From the NCBI GenBank assembly GCA_964478225.1, contig CAYZHM010000004.1, positions 62,001 through 126,000 of the forward strand: a DNA stretch of 64,000 nt, in the 5' to 3' direction. Made by a program: the position numbers and the translations under genes. Under the pieces are notes generated by a model, which had not been told where the DNA came from, ran no database searches, and saw only the letters and a list, made by a program, of their open reading frames with translations. Shown here one piece after another: positions 44,977 to 54,292 of this stretch; the first letter of the stretch is position 1, and each line of letters starts with the position of its first letter. Source of the stretch: CAYZHM01 sp964478225 (GTDB lineage: Bacteria > Pseudomonadota > Alphaproteobacteria > Micavibrionales > Micavibrionaceae).

Positions 44977-45759
44977 TTATAACACAACGAGCGGTTCGCT
45001 CAAGCCCTTCAGGACGGAGATAATGCTTTGGGCGGCGAGGATGGAGGATTTTGGATTGGCCGGATCGGGCATGTTTTCAACGCGGGCGTTCATTTTGCTG
45101 TACTGGCTTTCGACCCAGATTTCATGCGCATTGGATTTTGTGTCAGGATCGGCCCAGATTTCGACTTGCGTGTTTTCAGGGCCAATGCCAGCCAGGGACA
45201 GAGTTGCGGCGACATTAACGTTGGCAGGAAAACCTTCGGCAGCTTCGAAGGCGTTGCCGGAAAAGATTCTGGTTTTCGTCATTATTTGCGATAAATCGAT
45301 GGCATTTTTATCCACAAAGGGAGCGCCAGAATAACCCCCAGGTGGTTTTGTTGTCGCAATGCGAGCGCTTTTGATCCCGATCTGCGCCAGTGCGCAAACC
45401 CCGTCTAGCCCTATTAAGGCGCCAGATGGAACGATGATGCGGCTTTTGCTGGACTGATGCTGCGTGAGGATATCTCTGTGGATAAGTAAGGCTGAAGAGG
45501 AGATAAGGACGAGATCTTTGCTGTGTTCAAAGACGTATTTTGTTAAATCAGGGACGATTTTTGGTGGCAGGGCTTCGATGATTAGATCGCAGCTTTTGGC
45601 GAGCGTTTCGAAGTCAACAATTGGAATGTTGAAATTACTTTTGGGATTTACATCGCTGGCGGCGGCAAGTTCGAAGCCGTCAATGCCTTTGATCAGGGCG
45701 CGGGCGACGGCGCTGCCGATGGCGCCCAAACCTGCTATTCCAACTGTCGTACTTTTCAT
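44977..45759 (-). CDS. nadX: L-aspartate dehydrogenase (NadX-like)
   Basis: NAD(P)-dependent oxidation of aspartate to iminoaspartate, an alternative to NadB in NAD synthesis. The 260-residue protein has a Rossmann start TTVGIAGLGAIGSAVARAL, the SSSALL region, PPGGYSGAPF and the family signature EGFPANVNVAATLSLAGIG with the catalytic His region VESQYSKMN... ; the C-terminus ENMPDPANPKSSILAA matches. The ATG at 45759 is preferred to an upstream one without family match. Divergent from recO by 15 bases. nadA and nadC are not in the window. Confidence 0.85.
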   Translation of the reverse strand: MKSTTVGIAGLGAIGSAVARALIKGIDGFELAAASDVNPKSNFNIPIVDFETLAKSCDLIIEALPPKIVPDLTKYVFEHSKDLVLISSSALLIHRDILTQHQSSKSRIIVPSGALIGLDGVCALAQIGIKSARIATTKPPGGYSGAPFVDKNAIDLSQIMTKTRIFSGNAFEAAEGFPANVNVAATLSLAGIGPENTQVEIWADPDTKSNAHEIWVESQYSKMNARVENMPDPANPKSSILAAQSIISVLKGLSEPLVVL

Positions 45760-45774
45760 TGTAGAGTAGAAACC

Positions 45775-46548
45775 ATGGAAATTTGGCAAGATCAAGGGAT
45801 TATATTGGCTGTGCGGGCGCATGGGGAGAACGGCGCGATTGTTTCCGTTTTGACAGAAAATTACGGGCGGCAGGCCGGATATGTGCGCGGGGCTTCGAGT
45901 TCGAAGATGCGCGGAACGCTCGAGCAGGGGAATGTTGTCGATGCGCGTTGGCAGGCGCGGAATGAAGCGGATTTGGGGAGTTTTGTTTTTGAGTTGTCGG
46001 CAAGCCCGACGGCGAAGTTTTTAAGTGAGCCCTTGAAACTTGCGGCGTTGCAGGCGGCCTGTGCGCTCTGTGATCAGGGATTGCCGGAAAAGGAAGGGCA
46101 TCCGGGGCTGTTTCACGGGCTGCAAAGTTTGTTTGAGACGCTGGATTCCGAGGTGTGGATGGCGGCCTATGTGTTGTGGGAGATTGCACTTTTGAAGGAG
46201 CTGGGGTTTTCGCTGGATTTAACACAGTGTGCGGGCGGCGGAGATGTTTCGGATTTGGCTTATGTGTCGCCGAAGAGCGGGCGGGCGGTGAGCCTGGCGG
46301 CGGGAGCTATATATAAAGAGAGGCTTTTGCGGTTGCCGGAATTTTTGAAACCCGGCGGTGGTGCGATGGATGAGGAGGAAATTTTATGTGGTTTGACGAT
46401 GACGGGTTATTTCCTCGAGCACTGGGTTTTTAACCATCACACAAAGGGTGTGCCGGAATCGCGCTTGCGTTTTGCTCAAAGGTTTGCGAAAAGAGTGCTT
46501 GATTCACATTCGCAAGACGAAGATTTAAAAGAGTATGGCACGCGCTAA
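45775..46548 (+). CDS. recO: DNA repair protein RecO
   Basis: RecFOR-pathway annealing protein that loads RecA. The N-terminal OB fold begins WQDQGIILAVRAHGENGAIVSVLTE and GRQAGYVRGASSSKMRG; the helical C-terminal part includes LDLTQCAGGG, FGRA-like SPKSGRAVS, and no zinc cysteine cluster is evident. 257 residues, normal length. The last 14 bases overlap parC, so the two are likely co-transcribed. Confidence 0.93.
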   Translation: MEIWQDQGIILAVRAHGENGAIVSVLTENYGRQAGYVRGASSSKMRGTLEQGNVVDARWQARNEADLGSFVFELSASPTAKFLSEPLKLAALQAACALCDQGLPEKEGHPGLFHGLQSLFETLDSEVWMAAYVLWEIALLKELGFSLDLTQCAGGGDVSDLAYVSPKSGRAVSLAAGAIYKERLLRLPEFLKPGGGAMDEEEILCGLTMTGYFLEHWVFNHHTKGVPESRLRFAQRFAKRVLDSHSQDEDLKEYGTR

Positions 46549-48778
46549 ACCCCCTGTAGAACAAAACATTATCGACCAGCCGTTTGGCGAGATTTTGGCT
46601 GACAAGTATTTGTCGTATGCGCTCTCGACGATTATGAGCCGCTCATTGCCGGATGTGCGCGACGGTTTAAAGCCGGTGCATCGCCGGTTGATGTATGCGA
46701 TGTATCAATTGAAGTTGAACCCGACACAGATGCCGAAAAAATCGGCGCGGGTTGTGGGGGATGTGATTGGTAAGTATCACCCGCATGGGGATACGGCCGT
46801 GTATGACGCGATGGTTCGTTTGGCGCAGGACTTTGCGCAGAGATATCCGCTGGTCGATGGGCAGGGGAATTTCGGGAATATCGATGGTGATAACGCGGCG
46901 GCGATGCGATATACGGAAGCGCGGCTGACGGATGTGGCTTTATTGCTGCTCGAAGGGATTGAGGAGAACGCGGTTGATTTCCGTCCGACTTATGACGGAT
47001 CGGAAACGGAGCCTGTTGTTCTGCCGGGTGGTTTTCCGAATTTGCTGGCGAACGGGTCATCGGGGATTGCGGTTGGTATGGCGACAAATATTCCGCCGCA
47101 TAACGTCGCGGAGTTGTGCGAGGCGATGGAGATGATGCTGGAGGCCGAAGGTGATATCAGCGTTAAGCAATTGATGAAGGCGGTCAAAGGGCCGGATTTT
47201 CCGACGGGCGGGGTTTTGGTTGAAGACAAGGCCGCGGTTGCGCAGGCGTATGAAACCGGGCGCGGGTCATTCCGTTGCCGTGCGGTTTGGGAAAAGGAAG
47301 AGATGAAGGGCGGCGGGTATCAGGTTGTCGTCACAGAAATTCCGTATCAGGTGCAGAAATCAAAACTGGTCGAGAAGCTGGCGGAGCTCATTCAAACCAA
47401 GAAAGTGCCGCTCTTGGATGACGTGCGGGACGAGAGCGCGGAAGATATACGGCTGGTGCTGATTCCGAAGAGCCGGAATGTTGAGCCGGAGATTTTGATG
47501 GAGGCGTTGTTCCGTGCGAGCGAGCTGGAGACCCGGTTCAGCCTTAATATGAACGTTCTCGATAATGGGCTTGTGCCGAAGGTTATGAACCTGAAAGAGG
47601 TTTTGCGCGCGTGGCTCGATCATCAGCAGGAAGTTTTGGTGCGCAGATCGCAGCACCGTTTGGAGAAGGTTTTGCACCGTCTTGAGGTGTTGGCTGGGTA
47701 TTTGATTGTCTATTTGAATATTGATGAGGTGATCAAGATTATCCGTTTTGACGATGATCCGAAAGCAAAGCTGGCCAAGAAGTTTAAGCTGACGGAAATT
47801 CAGGTTGAAGCGATTTTGAACTTGCGGTTGCGCCGCTTGCACAAGCTTGAAGAGATCGAGATCAGATCGGAGCATGATGCGTTATCGAAGGAGCGTGATG
47901 AGCTTGAGAAGTTGATCAAGTCCGAAGCGCGGCAATGGACGCGGATCAAAAAGCAGATCGCATTTTTGAAAGAGCAATTTGGCCCGAAGACACTTTTGGG
48001 TAAACGACGGACGAAAATCGGCAAGGCGCTTGAGCCGATGGATGTTAATCTTGACGATATTATGATCGAGAAAGAGCCTGTGACTGTGATTTGCTCTGAT
48101 AAAGGGTGGATCAAGGCAATGAAGGGGCATGAGCATAATCCGAAAGATTTCAAATATAAGGATGGGGATCGCGCCGGGGCGATTTTGGAATGTCAGACTA
48201 CAGACAAGATTTTGTTTTTTGCAACGAACGGGCGTTTTTATACCGTGGGCGCGGACAAATTGCCGCCGGGACGTGGATTTGGTGAACCGCTGCGTTTGAT
48301 GATGGACCTTCCGAATGAGGCGGATTTGGTGGCGATGACTGTGTATGAGCCGGGTCAACGATACCTTGTTGCCTCAAGCGAAGGGCATGGATTTATTGTG
48401 AAGGCGGATGATGTTCTGGCGCAGACGCGAAACGGCAAGCAGGTTTTGAATGTGTCCGGCAAATCAGAGGCCGCATTGTGCCGTTTGGTTGGTGAAAATG
48501 ATGATCACATTGCTGTGCTGGGCACGAACCGCAAGATGCTGGTGTTCGAATTGCAGGAATTGCCAGAGATGGCGCGTGGCAAAGGAGTGTTGTTGCAGAA
48601 ATATAGCGGCGGCAGCAAGCTGGCCGATGCGAAGACGTTTAATTGGGCCGAGGGTTTGATTTATAAGTATGGCGCGGGCGAGACCTTGGTGGGTGATTTG
48701 AATCCATGGGTGGGAGCGAGAGCGCAGGCGGGGAAATTGCCGCCGAATGGTTTTCCTAAGAGAAACAGATTCGATTAG
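46535..48778 (+). CDS. parC: DNA topoisomerase IV subunit A
   Basis: Decatenates sister chromosomes with ParE. The breakage-reunion domain carries ALSTIMSRSLPDVRDGLKPV, KSARVVGDVIGKYHPHGD and the active-site tyrosine in AAMRYTEARL. The C-terminal beta-propeller is present (from about residue 500). At 747 residues it matches alphaproteobacterial ParC rather than GyrA, and the GyrA box is absent. Overlaps recO by 14 bases; a large palindrome follows. Confidence 0.95.
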   Translation: MARAKPPVEQNIIDQPFGEILADKYLSYALSTIMSRSLPDVRDGLKPVHRRLMYAMYQLKLNPTQMPKKSARVVGDVIGKYHPHGDTAVYDAMVRLAQDFAQRYPLVDGQGNFGNIDGDNAAAMRYTEARLTDVALLLLEGIEENAVDFRPTYDGSETEPVVLPGGFPNLLANGSSGIAVGMATNIPPHNVAELCEAMEMMLEAEGDISVKQLMKAVKGPDFPTGGVLVEDKAAVAQAYETGRGSFRCRAVWEKEEMKGGGYQVVVTEIPYQVQKSKLVEKLAELIQTKKVPLLDDVRDESAEDIRLVLIPKSRNVEPEILMEALFRASELETRFSLNMNVLDNGLVPKVMNLKEVLRAWLDHQQEVLVRRSQHRLEKVLHRLEVLAGYLIVYLNIDEVIKIIRFDDDPKAKLAKKFKLTEIQVEAILNLRLRRLHKLEEIEIRSEHDALSKERDELEKLIKSEARQWTRIKKQIAFLKEQFGPKTLLGKRRTKIGKALEPMDVNLDDIMIEKEPVTVICSDKGWIKAMKGHEHNPKDFKYKDGDRAGAILECQTTDKILFFATNGRFYTVGADKLPPGRGFGEPLRLMMDLPNEADLVAMTVYEPGQRYLVASSEGHGFIVKADDVLAQTRNGKQVLNVSGKSEAALCRLVGENDDHIAVLGTNRKMLVFELQELPEMARGKGVLLQKYSGGSKLADAKTFNWAEGLIYKYGAGETLVGDLNPWVGARAQAGKLPPNGFPKRNRFD

Positions 48779-48779
48779 G

Positions 48780-48900
48780 TATTCTTCGATAAATGGTCTG
48801 CAAATAAAACGTTTCTGTGCTTCCGGTGCTCACGTACTTTAAAGTACGCTGCGCGCCGGTTCTCGCAACATTTCATTTTCGACTCATTTCTCTTTGAATA
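48780..48900. repeat. Nested palindrome B (between parC and motB)
   Basis: A 121-bp imperfect palindrome between convergent genes. Outer arms run TATTC..AAATG..AAATAAAACG and pair with the complementary right half ending TTTGAATA. The core (48819-48865) reads GCTTCCGGTGCTCACGTACT then TTAAAGTACGCTGCGCGCC and GGTTCTCG, nearly the same as palindrome D. A run of ten T follows at 48912, so it can serve as a terminator for parC. Confidence 0.85.
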
Positions 48901-48929
48901 TTAGTGTGGCGTTTTTTTTTTAAGTGTTT

Positions 48930-49988
48930 CTAAGGAAATTCAACGGCGCCGGGGGTACGACGGAAGGTGCCGATGGGGATTTGTGGTGTGCCGCCACTGC
49001 CTTGGCCTTGATCGGGCGCGGTTGTTTCAGATTCTTCCTCGAATTCCAGGTCGTAGCCTTTTTCTTCGGCGACGGCCTTTGCTTCTTCTTCGAAATCAGG
49101 ATTGGTGAGTTCTTCTTTCAGCAAGATGACCGAGATGCGGCGGTTGCGTGCATCGTTGGGTTCATCGGGAAATAAATGCTCGGTATCGGCTTTGCCAACA
49201 ACGTTATTGAGGCGCTCTTCCTCGATGCCGGATTCTTTCAAAACGCGGCGGGTTGCGTTGGCGCGATCGCTTGATAGTTCCCAGTTGGTGTAGTCGGCGC
49301 CTTTGCCATAAGGAACGCTGTCGGTGTGGCCGCGAATGGATAGCTCGTTCGGGGTCTTTTTGATGATCTCGGCCACCTTGGTCATGAGCGCTTTGGTTTT
49401 TTCGAACATGCGCGCGGAGCCCGAGGCGAACATGGGTTCGCCGTCCTGGTCAACGATCTGGATGCGTAGACCTTCGGGGGTCATGTCGATCATGAGGTTT
49501 TTGGCAAGGTCTTTAAGCTCGGGGTCGGACTCGATGGCCTCTTTGAGTTTTTTCTCTGTTTCTTTGAATTTTTCTTCCTCGGCCTTACGCATTTCTTCTT
49601 TGGCTTTTTCGACCGCTTTTTGTTCCTTGTTTTTCTCCGTATTGTCTTTGGTCAAGCCGGAGGTTCCTGTGGGTTGCGGGCTGGTGAGGGTTTGTTTGTT
49701 GGTGGCTTGGGCGCCTTCGGGGGCCATGGCGAGGCCGCCCAATACTCCGCCGGCGCCGCTGGTGGCTTGTGAGATTCTGGGGTCGGTTGGCGAGAAGTAA
49801 TCTGAGATGGCGTTGAGTTCTTCGTCTGTCGAGACGTTGAGGAGCCAGAGAAGAAGGAAGAAGGCCATCATCGCGGTCACGAAGTCGGCATAAGCAACTT
49901 TCCACGCGCCGCCGTGGTGGCCACCGCCCTGGATGATTTTTTTTACGATGATCGGTGTGGCTTTTTTATCGTCGGCTTTATCGGCCAT
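48930..49988 (-). CDS. motB: Flagellar motor protein MotB
   Basis: Stator subunit that anchors to peptidoglycan. The N-terminus has a His/Gly-rich segment (GGGHHGGAWKVAYADFVTAM), with proton-channel Asp35 at the start of the single membrane helix (about 31-51). A charged, glutamate/lysine-rich linker (about 115-160) leads to the OmpA-type domain with SIRGHTDSVPYG and DARNRRISVILL. 352 residues. motA lies 17 bases upstream; no flagellar structural genes are adjacent. Confidence 0.95.
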   Translation of the reverse strand: MADKADDKKATPIIVKKIIQGGGHHGGAWKVAYADFVTAMMAFFLLLWLLNVSTDEELNAISDYFSPTDPRISQATSGAGGVLGGLAMAPEGAQATNKQTLTSPQPTGTSGLTKDNTEKNKEQKAVEKAKEEMRKAEEEKFKETEKKLKEAIESDPELKDLAKNLMIDMTPEGLRIQIVDQDGEPMFASGSARMFEKTKALMTKVAEIIKKTPNELSIRGHTDSVPYGKGADYTNWELSSDRANATRRVLKESGIEEERLNNVVGKADTEHLFPDEPNDARNRRISVILLKEELTNPDFEEEAKAVAEEKGYDLEFEEESETTAPDQGQGSGGTPQIPIGTFRRTPGAVEFP

Positions 49989-50005
49989 TTTTCTTCTCTA
50001 ACTTT

Positions 50006-50893
50006 TTATGGAGCCGGCAGTTCGTTCAGCTTTTCTTCCAACTCTTGGAATGTGGGTTGCACGTCATGCGAAATCATTTTCCGGCCAAACTCAACGGCGA
50101 CCTGAGGTGCGCAGCCATTCAGGAAGGCAATGATGCAGACTTTCATACATTTATAATATTGAACTTCAGTTTCGGCTTTGGCGGTCATGGCGCCAGCGAT
50201 TGGCGAGACCATCCCATAAGAAACCCAGACGCCGAGGAAGGTTCCGACGAGCGCGCCGCCGATCATTTTCCCGAGAACTTCGGGGGGTTCGGAAATCGAG
50301 GCCATGGTTTTGATAACGCCAAGAACCGCGGCAACGATGCCGAGGGCAGGTATTCCATCGGCCATGTGCTGGACGGCGTGGCCAGGGTGACCTTCGTGCG
50401 CTTTGATGGTTGCGAGTTCCTCGTCCATCAGGGCGTCGAGAATATAGGGCGTGTCTGTGCCAAGGGAGATGATGCGGAGATAATCGCAAAGAAAGACAAC
50501 AGCGTGGTGATTGTGCTGGAAGCCTTTGAATTGGTTGAAAAGCTCGCTTTCATGAGGATTTTCGATGTGCTGTTCGATGGCGAGCCAGCCTTTGGTGCGA
50601 GCGAGCTTGAAAACTGTGTAGATGACGCTGAAGAGTTCAATGTAGTCGTCTTTTGAATAAGCAGATGGTTTGGCGAGGGCGCCGAAATATTTCATGGTGT
50701 ATTTGATGACGTCCATCGAGTTGCCGATGATGAATGCCGAAATCGCGCAGCCCATGATGATAACAAGTTCGCCCGGCATGGCGGCCATAATGCCGGCCAT
50801 GAGGTGCATGAAGTGTTCCATGTTGAAGTGCATGGCGATGAGAAGGCCGCCAAACGTACACACGAAAACAAGAAGAAGTCCTACAAACTTCAT
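50006..50893 (-). CDS. motA: Flagellar motor protein MotA
   Basis: Ion-conducting stator subunit with four membrane helices (about residues 3-20, 29-50, 170-190 and 200-222). The conserved DGIPALGIVAAVLGVIKTM holds the channel proline, and the charged cytoplasmic loop (LARTKGWLAIEQHIENP) provides the torque residues. It precedes motB in a two-gene operon. Confidence 0.95.
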   Translation of the reverse strand: MKFVGLLLVFVCTFGGLLIAMHFNMEHFMHLMAGIMAAMPGELVIIMGCAISAFIIGNSMDVIKYTMKYFGALAKPSAYSKDDYIELFSVIYTVFKLARTKGWLAIEQHIENPHESELFNQFKGFQHNHHAVVFLCDYLRIISLGTDTPYILDALMDEELATIKAHEGHPGHAVQHMADGIPALGIVAAVLGVIKTMASISEPPEVLGKMIGGALVGTFLGVWVSYGMVSPIAGAMTAKAETEVQYYKCMKVCIIAFLNGCAPQVAVEFGRKMISHDVQPTFQELEEKLNELPAP

Positions 50894-50994
50894 GCTTTTC
50901 CAGAATCCTTATTATTGCTCGTTGATTACGCAGTGAGAGTTACTGAGAAATTCAAATCTATCATAAAAAAGTTAACAGATTGGAATGGTTTTGA

Positions 50995-51999
50995 TTATCG
51001 TCCACAGAGAAGACGCGCAAGATCGTACGCGCCGTAAGTTAGGATAGCATTGGATCCGGCCCGTTTGAAGGCCAATAATGTTTCCATCAACACATCTTCG
51101 TAATTGAGCCAGCCGTTTGCTGCGGCGGCTTTGAGCATCGCGAATTCGCCGCTGACATGATAGGCGAAGACTGGAATGTTATGCTCGGATTTGATGCGCT
51201 GGATGATGTCGAGATAGGGCAGGCCGGGTTTGACCATGACCATGTCGGCGCCTTCCGCGATGTCGAGTGCGACTTCGCGCAATGCTTCTTGCGCGTTTGC
51301 CGGGTTCATCTGATACGTTTTTTTGTTCCCTTGAAGTACGCCCGAAGATCCAACGGCGTCGCGGAATGGCCCGTAGAAGCTGGAGGCAAATTTTGCGGCA
51401 TAGGAAAGGATCATAACATCATGATGTTTTTTGGATTCCAGTGTGGCGCGGATTGCGCCGATGCGGCCGTCCATCATGTCAGAAGGGGCGATGATGTCTG
51501 CGCCGGCGCTGGCCAGTGTCAGAGCCTGTTTGCAGAGGACTTCAACGGTTTCATCATTGAGAATTTTGCCGCCTTTTAATAGTCCGTCATGGCCATGTGA
51601 TGTGTAAGGATCGAGCGCTACGTCTGCGATGATGCCGATGTGCGGAACCTGTTTTTTGATTTCTGAGATTGCTGTGCAGATCAGGTTTTTTGGGTTTAAG
51701 GCTTCTTTGCCGTTTTCGTTTTTTTTGTCTTGCGGCGTGGCAGGAAAAAGAGCGATGGCCTTGATGCCCCAATCTGCGGCTTGTTTGATCGACTGGATGG
51801 CGAGATCAATGGAGAGTCTTTCGACACCGGGGAGTGATTTTATGGGTTCTCTCTGGTTTTGGCCTTCAGTGATAAAAAGCGGCCATATGAGATCGGAGGT
51901 GCGGACATGATGCTCGCAGACCAGATCACGGATCCAGTCCTGGGAGCGGAGGCGCCGCATTCTTAGGGATGGGTATTGTGCAGAACTCATAATCACCAT
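50995..51999 (-). CDS. hemB: Delta-aminolevulinic acid dehydratase (porphobilinogen synthase)
   Basis: Condenses two 5-aminolevulinate molecules in haem synthesis. The active-site lysines lie in SYAAKFASSFYGPFRDA and MVKPGLPYLDI. The metal-site loop reads DVALDPYTSHGHDG, with Asp instead of the cysteine triad of zinc enzymes, so this is the magnesium-type enzyme usual in alphaproteobacteria. M1 (51999) or the fourth codon (ATG at 51990) could be the start; no clear ribosome-binding site is visible. Divergent from the hydrolase gene by 44 bases. Confidence 0.95.
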   Translation of the reverse strand: MVIMSSAQYPSLRMRRLRSQDWIRDLVCEHHVRTSDLIWPLFITEGQNQREPIKSLPGVERLSIDLAIQSIKQAADWGIKAIALFPATPQDKKNENGKEALNPKNLICTAISEIKKQVPHIGIIADVALDPYTSHGHDGLLKGGKILNDETVEVLCKQALTLASAGADIIAPSDMMDGRIGAIRATLESKKHHDVMILSYAAKFASSFYGPFRDAVGSSGVLQGNKKTYQMNPANAQEALREVALDIAEGADMVMVKPGLPYLDIIQRIKSEHNIPVFAYHVSGEFAMLKAAAANGWLNYEDVLMETLLAFKRAGSNAILTYGAYDLARLLCGR

Positions 52000-52043
52000 A
52001 TCGTTATTTTCGCGGACGATACCATAAAAGAAACAGGTTTTAA

Positions 52044-53096
52044 ATGAGAGATAGTTTTCACCACGACGAAATTTTGGCGGAGAATCGCGGTGGTTTGGGT
52101 GTGATTACGCTTAATCGTCCGCGGTCTTTGAATGCGTTGTCGCTTGAGATGATTCGTACGGTGTCTCATTTGCTTCGGGTTTGGGAAAAGGATGACTCTG
52201 TGAGCGCTGTTGTATTCGTGGGCGCTGGAGAAAAGGCTTTTTGTGCCGGTGGGGATGTGAAGTCTTTTTATAGGACGGGTATGGATTTTAGACGTGGTTC
52301 TGTGGGGCAAGAGGTTGCGATGCTCTTTTTTGAAGAAGAGTATGCGATGGACCGTCAGATTTTTCATTACAGCAAGCCGACCGTTTCTTTTATGAACGGG
52401 ATTACAATGGGCGGGGGGTATGGAATTGCAGGGAATTGCAAGCACCGTGTGGCGACACCACAAACAGTTTTTGCGATGCCGGAAGTGGGAATCGGGTTTT
52501 ATCCGGATGTTGGGGCCGTGTATCATTTGCTAAAGGCGCCTGGTCATTTTGGCGCTTATCTTTCTTTGACGGGGAATTCAATCGGGGCTGGGGATGTTAT
52601 GGCTGCGGGGCTTGCGGATTATTATACCGATCTGGGGGTTGAAGAGTTTTTGGAGTCCTTGGGACAGGTTGCTTTATCAGGTCAGGATTTAAAGGACGGT
52701 TTATCTTCTTTGGAGGGTGCGCTGCCGGAACCCGATGTTCTGAAAAATCATGGTGATGTTATAGAAGAGGCTTTTTCAAGGTATGATGTCATGCAGATTT
52801 GCGAAACATTGCAGGGCGATGGAAGGGAGTGGGCGCGGGAAATTCTTAAAATATTGGCGATGCGTTCCCCTTATAGCGTTAAGGTTACTGCGCGTTTGCT
52901 GGAAATGTCGCAAGGCAAAGATTTTGATGAGGTGATGGATATAAACCGCATGTTGACGCTTCGATTTTTGCAGCGTCAGGATATGTATGAGGGTATTCGT
53001 GCGGTGGTTATTGATAAGGATAAAGTTCCTGTGTGGAGTGTTTCCGCATTGAAAGAGGTTGCGCAGAGCGATGTTAATGAGTATTTTAAGGCGTAA
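52044..53096 (+). CDS. 3-hydroxyisobutyryl-CoA hydrolase / enoyl-CoA hydratase family
   Basis: Crotonase-fold acyl-CoA enzyme of 350 residues. ITLNRPRSLNALSLEMI and KAFCAGGDVKSFYRTG form the first oxyanion loop, MNGITMGGGYGIAG the second, and MPEVGIGFYPDVGA holds the Glu and Asp typical of 3-hydroxyisobutyryl-CoA hydrolases (valine breakdown). The long C-terminus fits HIBCH rather than short enoyl-CoA hydratase. No other valine-degradation genes are adjacent. Confidence 0.88.
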   Translation: MRDSFHHDEILAENRGGLGVITLNRPRSLNALSLEMIRTVSHLLRVWEKDDSVSAVVFVGAGEKAFCAGGDVKSFYRTGMDFRRGSVGQEVAMLFFEEEYAMDRQIFHYSKPTVSFMNGITMGGGYGIAGNCKHRVATPQTVFAMPEVGIGFYPDVGAVYHLLKAPGHFGAYLSLTGNSIGAGDVMAAGLADYYTDLGVEEFLESLGQVALSGQDLKDGLSSLEGALPEPDVLKNHGDVIEEAFSRYDVMQICETLQGDGREWAREILKILAMRSPYSVKVTARLLEMSQGKDFDEVMDINRMLTLRFLQRQDMYEGIRAVVIDKDKVPVWSVSALKEVAQSDVNEYFKA

Positions 53097-53195
53097 TTTC
53101 GATCTTGACGTTCCGTTAACATCTCTTCAGTATGTTTAGAAATATTAGGATTTTTCCAAGGTAATAGTAGTTTTTTTGGAGTTTAAAGAATACAG

Positions 53196-53651
53196 ATGAC
53201 ACCATATTTTGATTCGATACAGCTTATTGAGCGGTTGCACCGTCACTTCCTTGACGTGTTGAAGGTGGAGCTTGATAAAAAAGGCATTCAGGACATCAAC
53301 AACGTCCAATCGATGATTTTGTACAATATCGGTAATGATGAATTGACGGTGGGTGAATTGACCATCCGTGGGTATTACCTTGGATCGAACGTTTCTTACA
53401 ACGTGAAGAAAATGGTTGAGAACGGTTATTTGATTCAGGAGCGTAGCGTTCATGACAAGCGCTCGATCCGTGTGAAGCTTTCCGATAAAGGTACGCAGTT
53501 GCGTGATTTGATTTCGACAATGTTCGCGCGCCATGAAGAGCAGATTAAGGGATCATCTTTGACGGACGATGCTTTGACCGCGATGAACAAGACGCTTATG
53601 AGTGTTGAAAAGTTCTGGGCGAGCCAGACGAATTACTCCGGCGGCTTCTAA
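53196..53651 (+). CDS. MarR-family winged-helix regulator, LdtR-like
   Basis: Dimeric DNA-binding regulator of 151 residues. The sequence YFDSIQLIERLHRHFLDVLKVEL, ELTVGELTIRGYYLGSNVSYNVKK and ERSVHDKRSIRVKLS follows the MarR layout with recognition helix in LGSNVSYNVKKMVE and wing in VHDKRSIRV. It strongly resembles the alphaproteobacterial LdtR group, known in Liberibacter to control an L,D-transpeptidase; the L,D-transpeptidase at 40.4 kb is a candidate target by inference. Its stop overlaps a convergent gene by four bases. Confidence 0.88.
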   Translation: MTPYFDSIQLIERLHRHFLDVLKVELDKKGIQDINNVQSMILYNIGNDELTVGELTIRGYYLGSNVSYNVKKMVENGYLIQERSVHDKRSIRVKLSDKGTQLRDLISTMFARHEEQIKGSSLTDDALTAMNKTLMSVEKFWASQTNYSGGF

Positions 53652-54229
53652 GACGGCTGATTGTCCGTTATTGTCAGGTTGATCCCCATTTTTTGAATGG
53701 TTTTTTGCAGTTTGTCGAGCACGTAGATGTCGTGTTTTCCGCAACCGAAGCTGCTGGTCTCAAAAGTGGCAGACATTCCATCAGGCGTTTCATTTAGCTT
53801 GACGTGCGGGTAGCGCGCTGCTGTTCTGAATATGTCTTTGATATTTTCAGGGATGGATTCTTCAGAGCTGACGGCGATTGTGCGATAAGCTGCTTGCGGC
53901 GCGTTCGACGCTTGCATCTTAAAGACATCGGCACGCAATAGCTTGCCTTTGCGGATAGCGCAGTCGCTTGCGTTTCGAAGGGCGCTTGCAAATTCATTTG
54001 CCGCTGCTTCTTTGTCTAATTCAAAGGTGATGGCGTGATATTTTTCAGGAATTTTGGTTAATTTTTGAACTTGCCCGTTGTTCAGCGGGGTTGAGGCGCT
54101 AAGTTCGAGGATTAAGTTGCCGACAGTGATTGCGCCAAAGGCTTGGGCTTGTCGGAATAGCTCTGCAACCTCTTTTGTTAGCGGGTTGTGTGAAACTTCT
54201 TTGTAGAAGACTACGATTTGATCTGTCAT
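53648..54229 (-). CDS. Unknown protein (193 aa)
   Basis: No family recognised. Soluble, mixed charge, with five or so amphipathic segments and no signal peptide or membrane helix. A glycine/cysteine motif FGCGKHDIYVLDKLQ lies near the C-terminus. The ATG at 54229 is chosen over a TTG 20 codons upstream. It overlaps the convergent MarR gene by four bases and follows the dehydrogenase gene on the same strand by 63 bases. Confidence 0.65.
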   Translation of the reverse strand: MTDQIVVFYKEVSHNPLTKEVAELFRQAQAFGAITVGNLILELSASTPLNNGQVQKLTKIPEKYHAITFELDKEAAANEFASALRNASDCAIRKGKLLRADVFKMQASNAPQAAYRTIAVSSEESIPENIKDIFRTAARYPHVKLNETPDGMSATFETSSFGCGKHDIYVLDKLQKTIQKMGINLTITDNQPS

Positions 54230-54292
54230 TGCTTTGTGTCCGCCTGTTTTGTGCGGGCATGTCTTACGCTTTATTATGGACAGTGTCAAGCC

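Noticed and set aside
48780..48900. Palindrome B as an ordinary terminator or a structured small RNA gene
   Set aside because: Termination is possible, but the shared core with three other intergenic elements is not explained by that; no promoter for a separate RNA was found.
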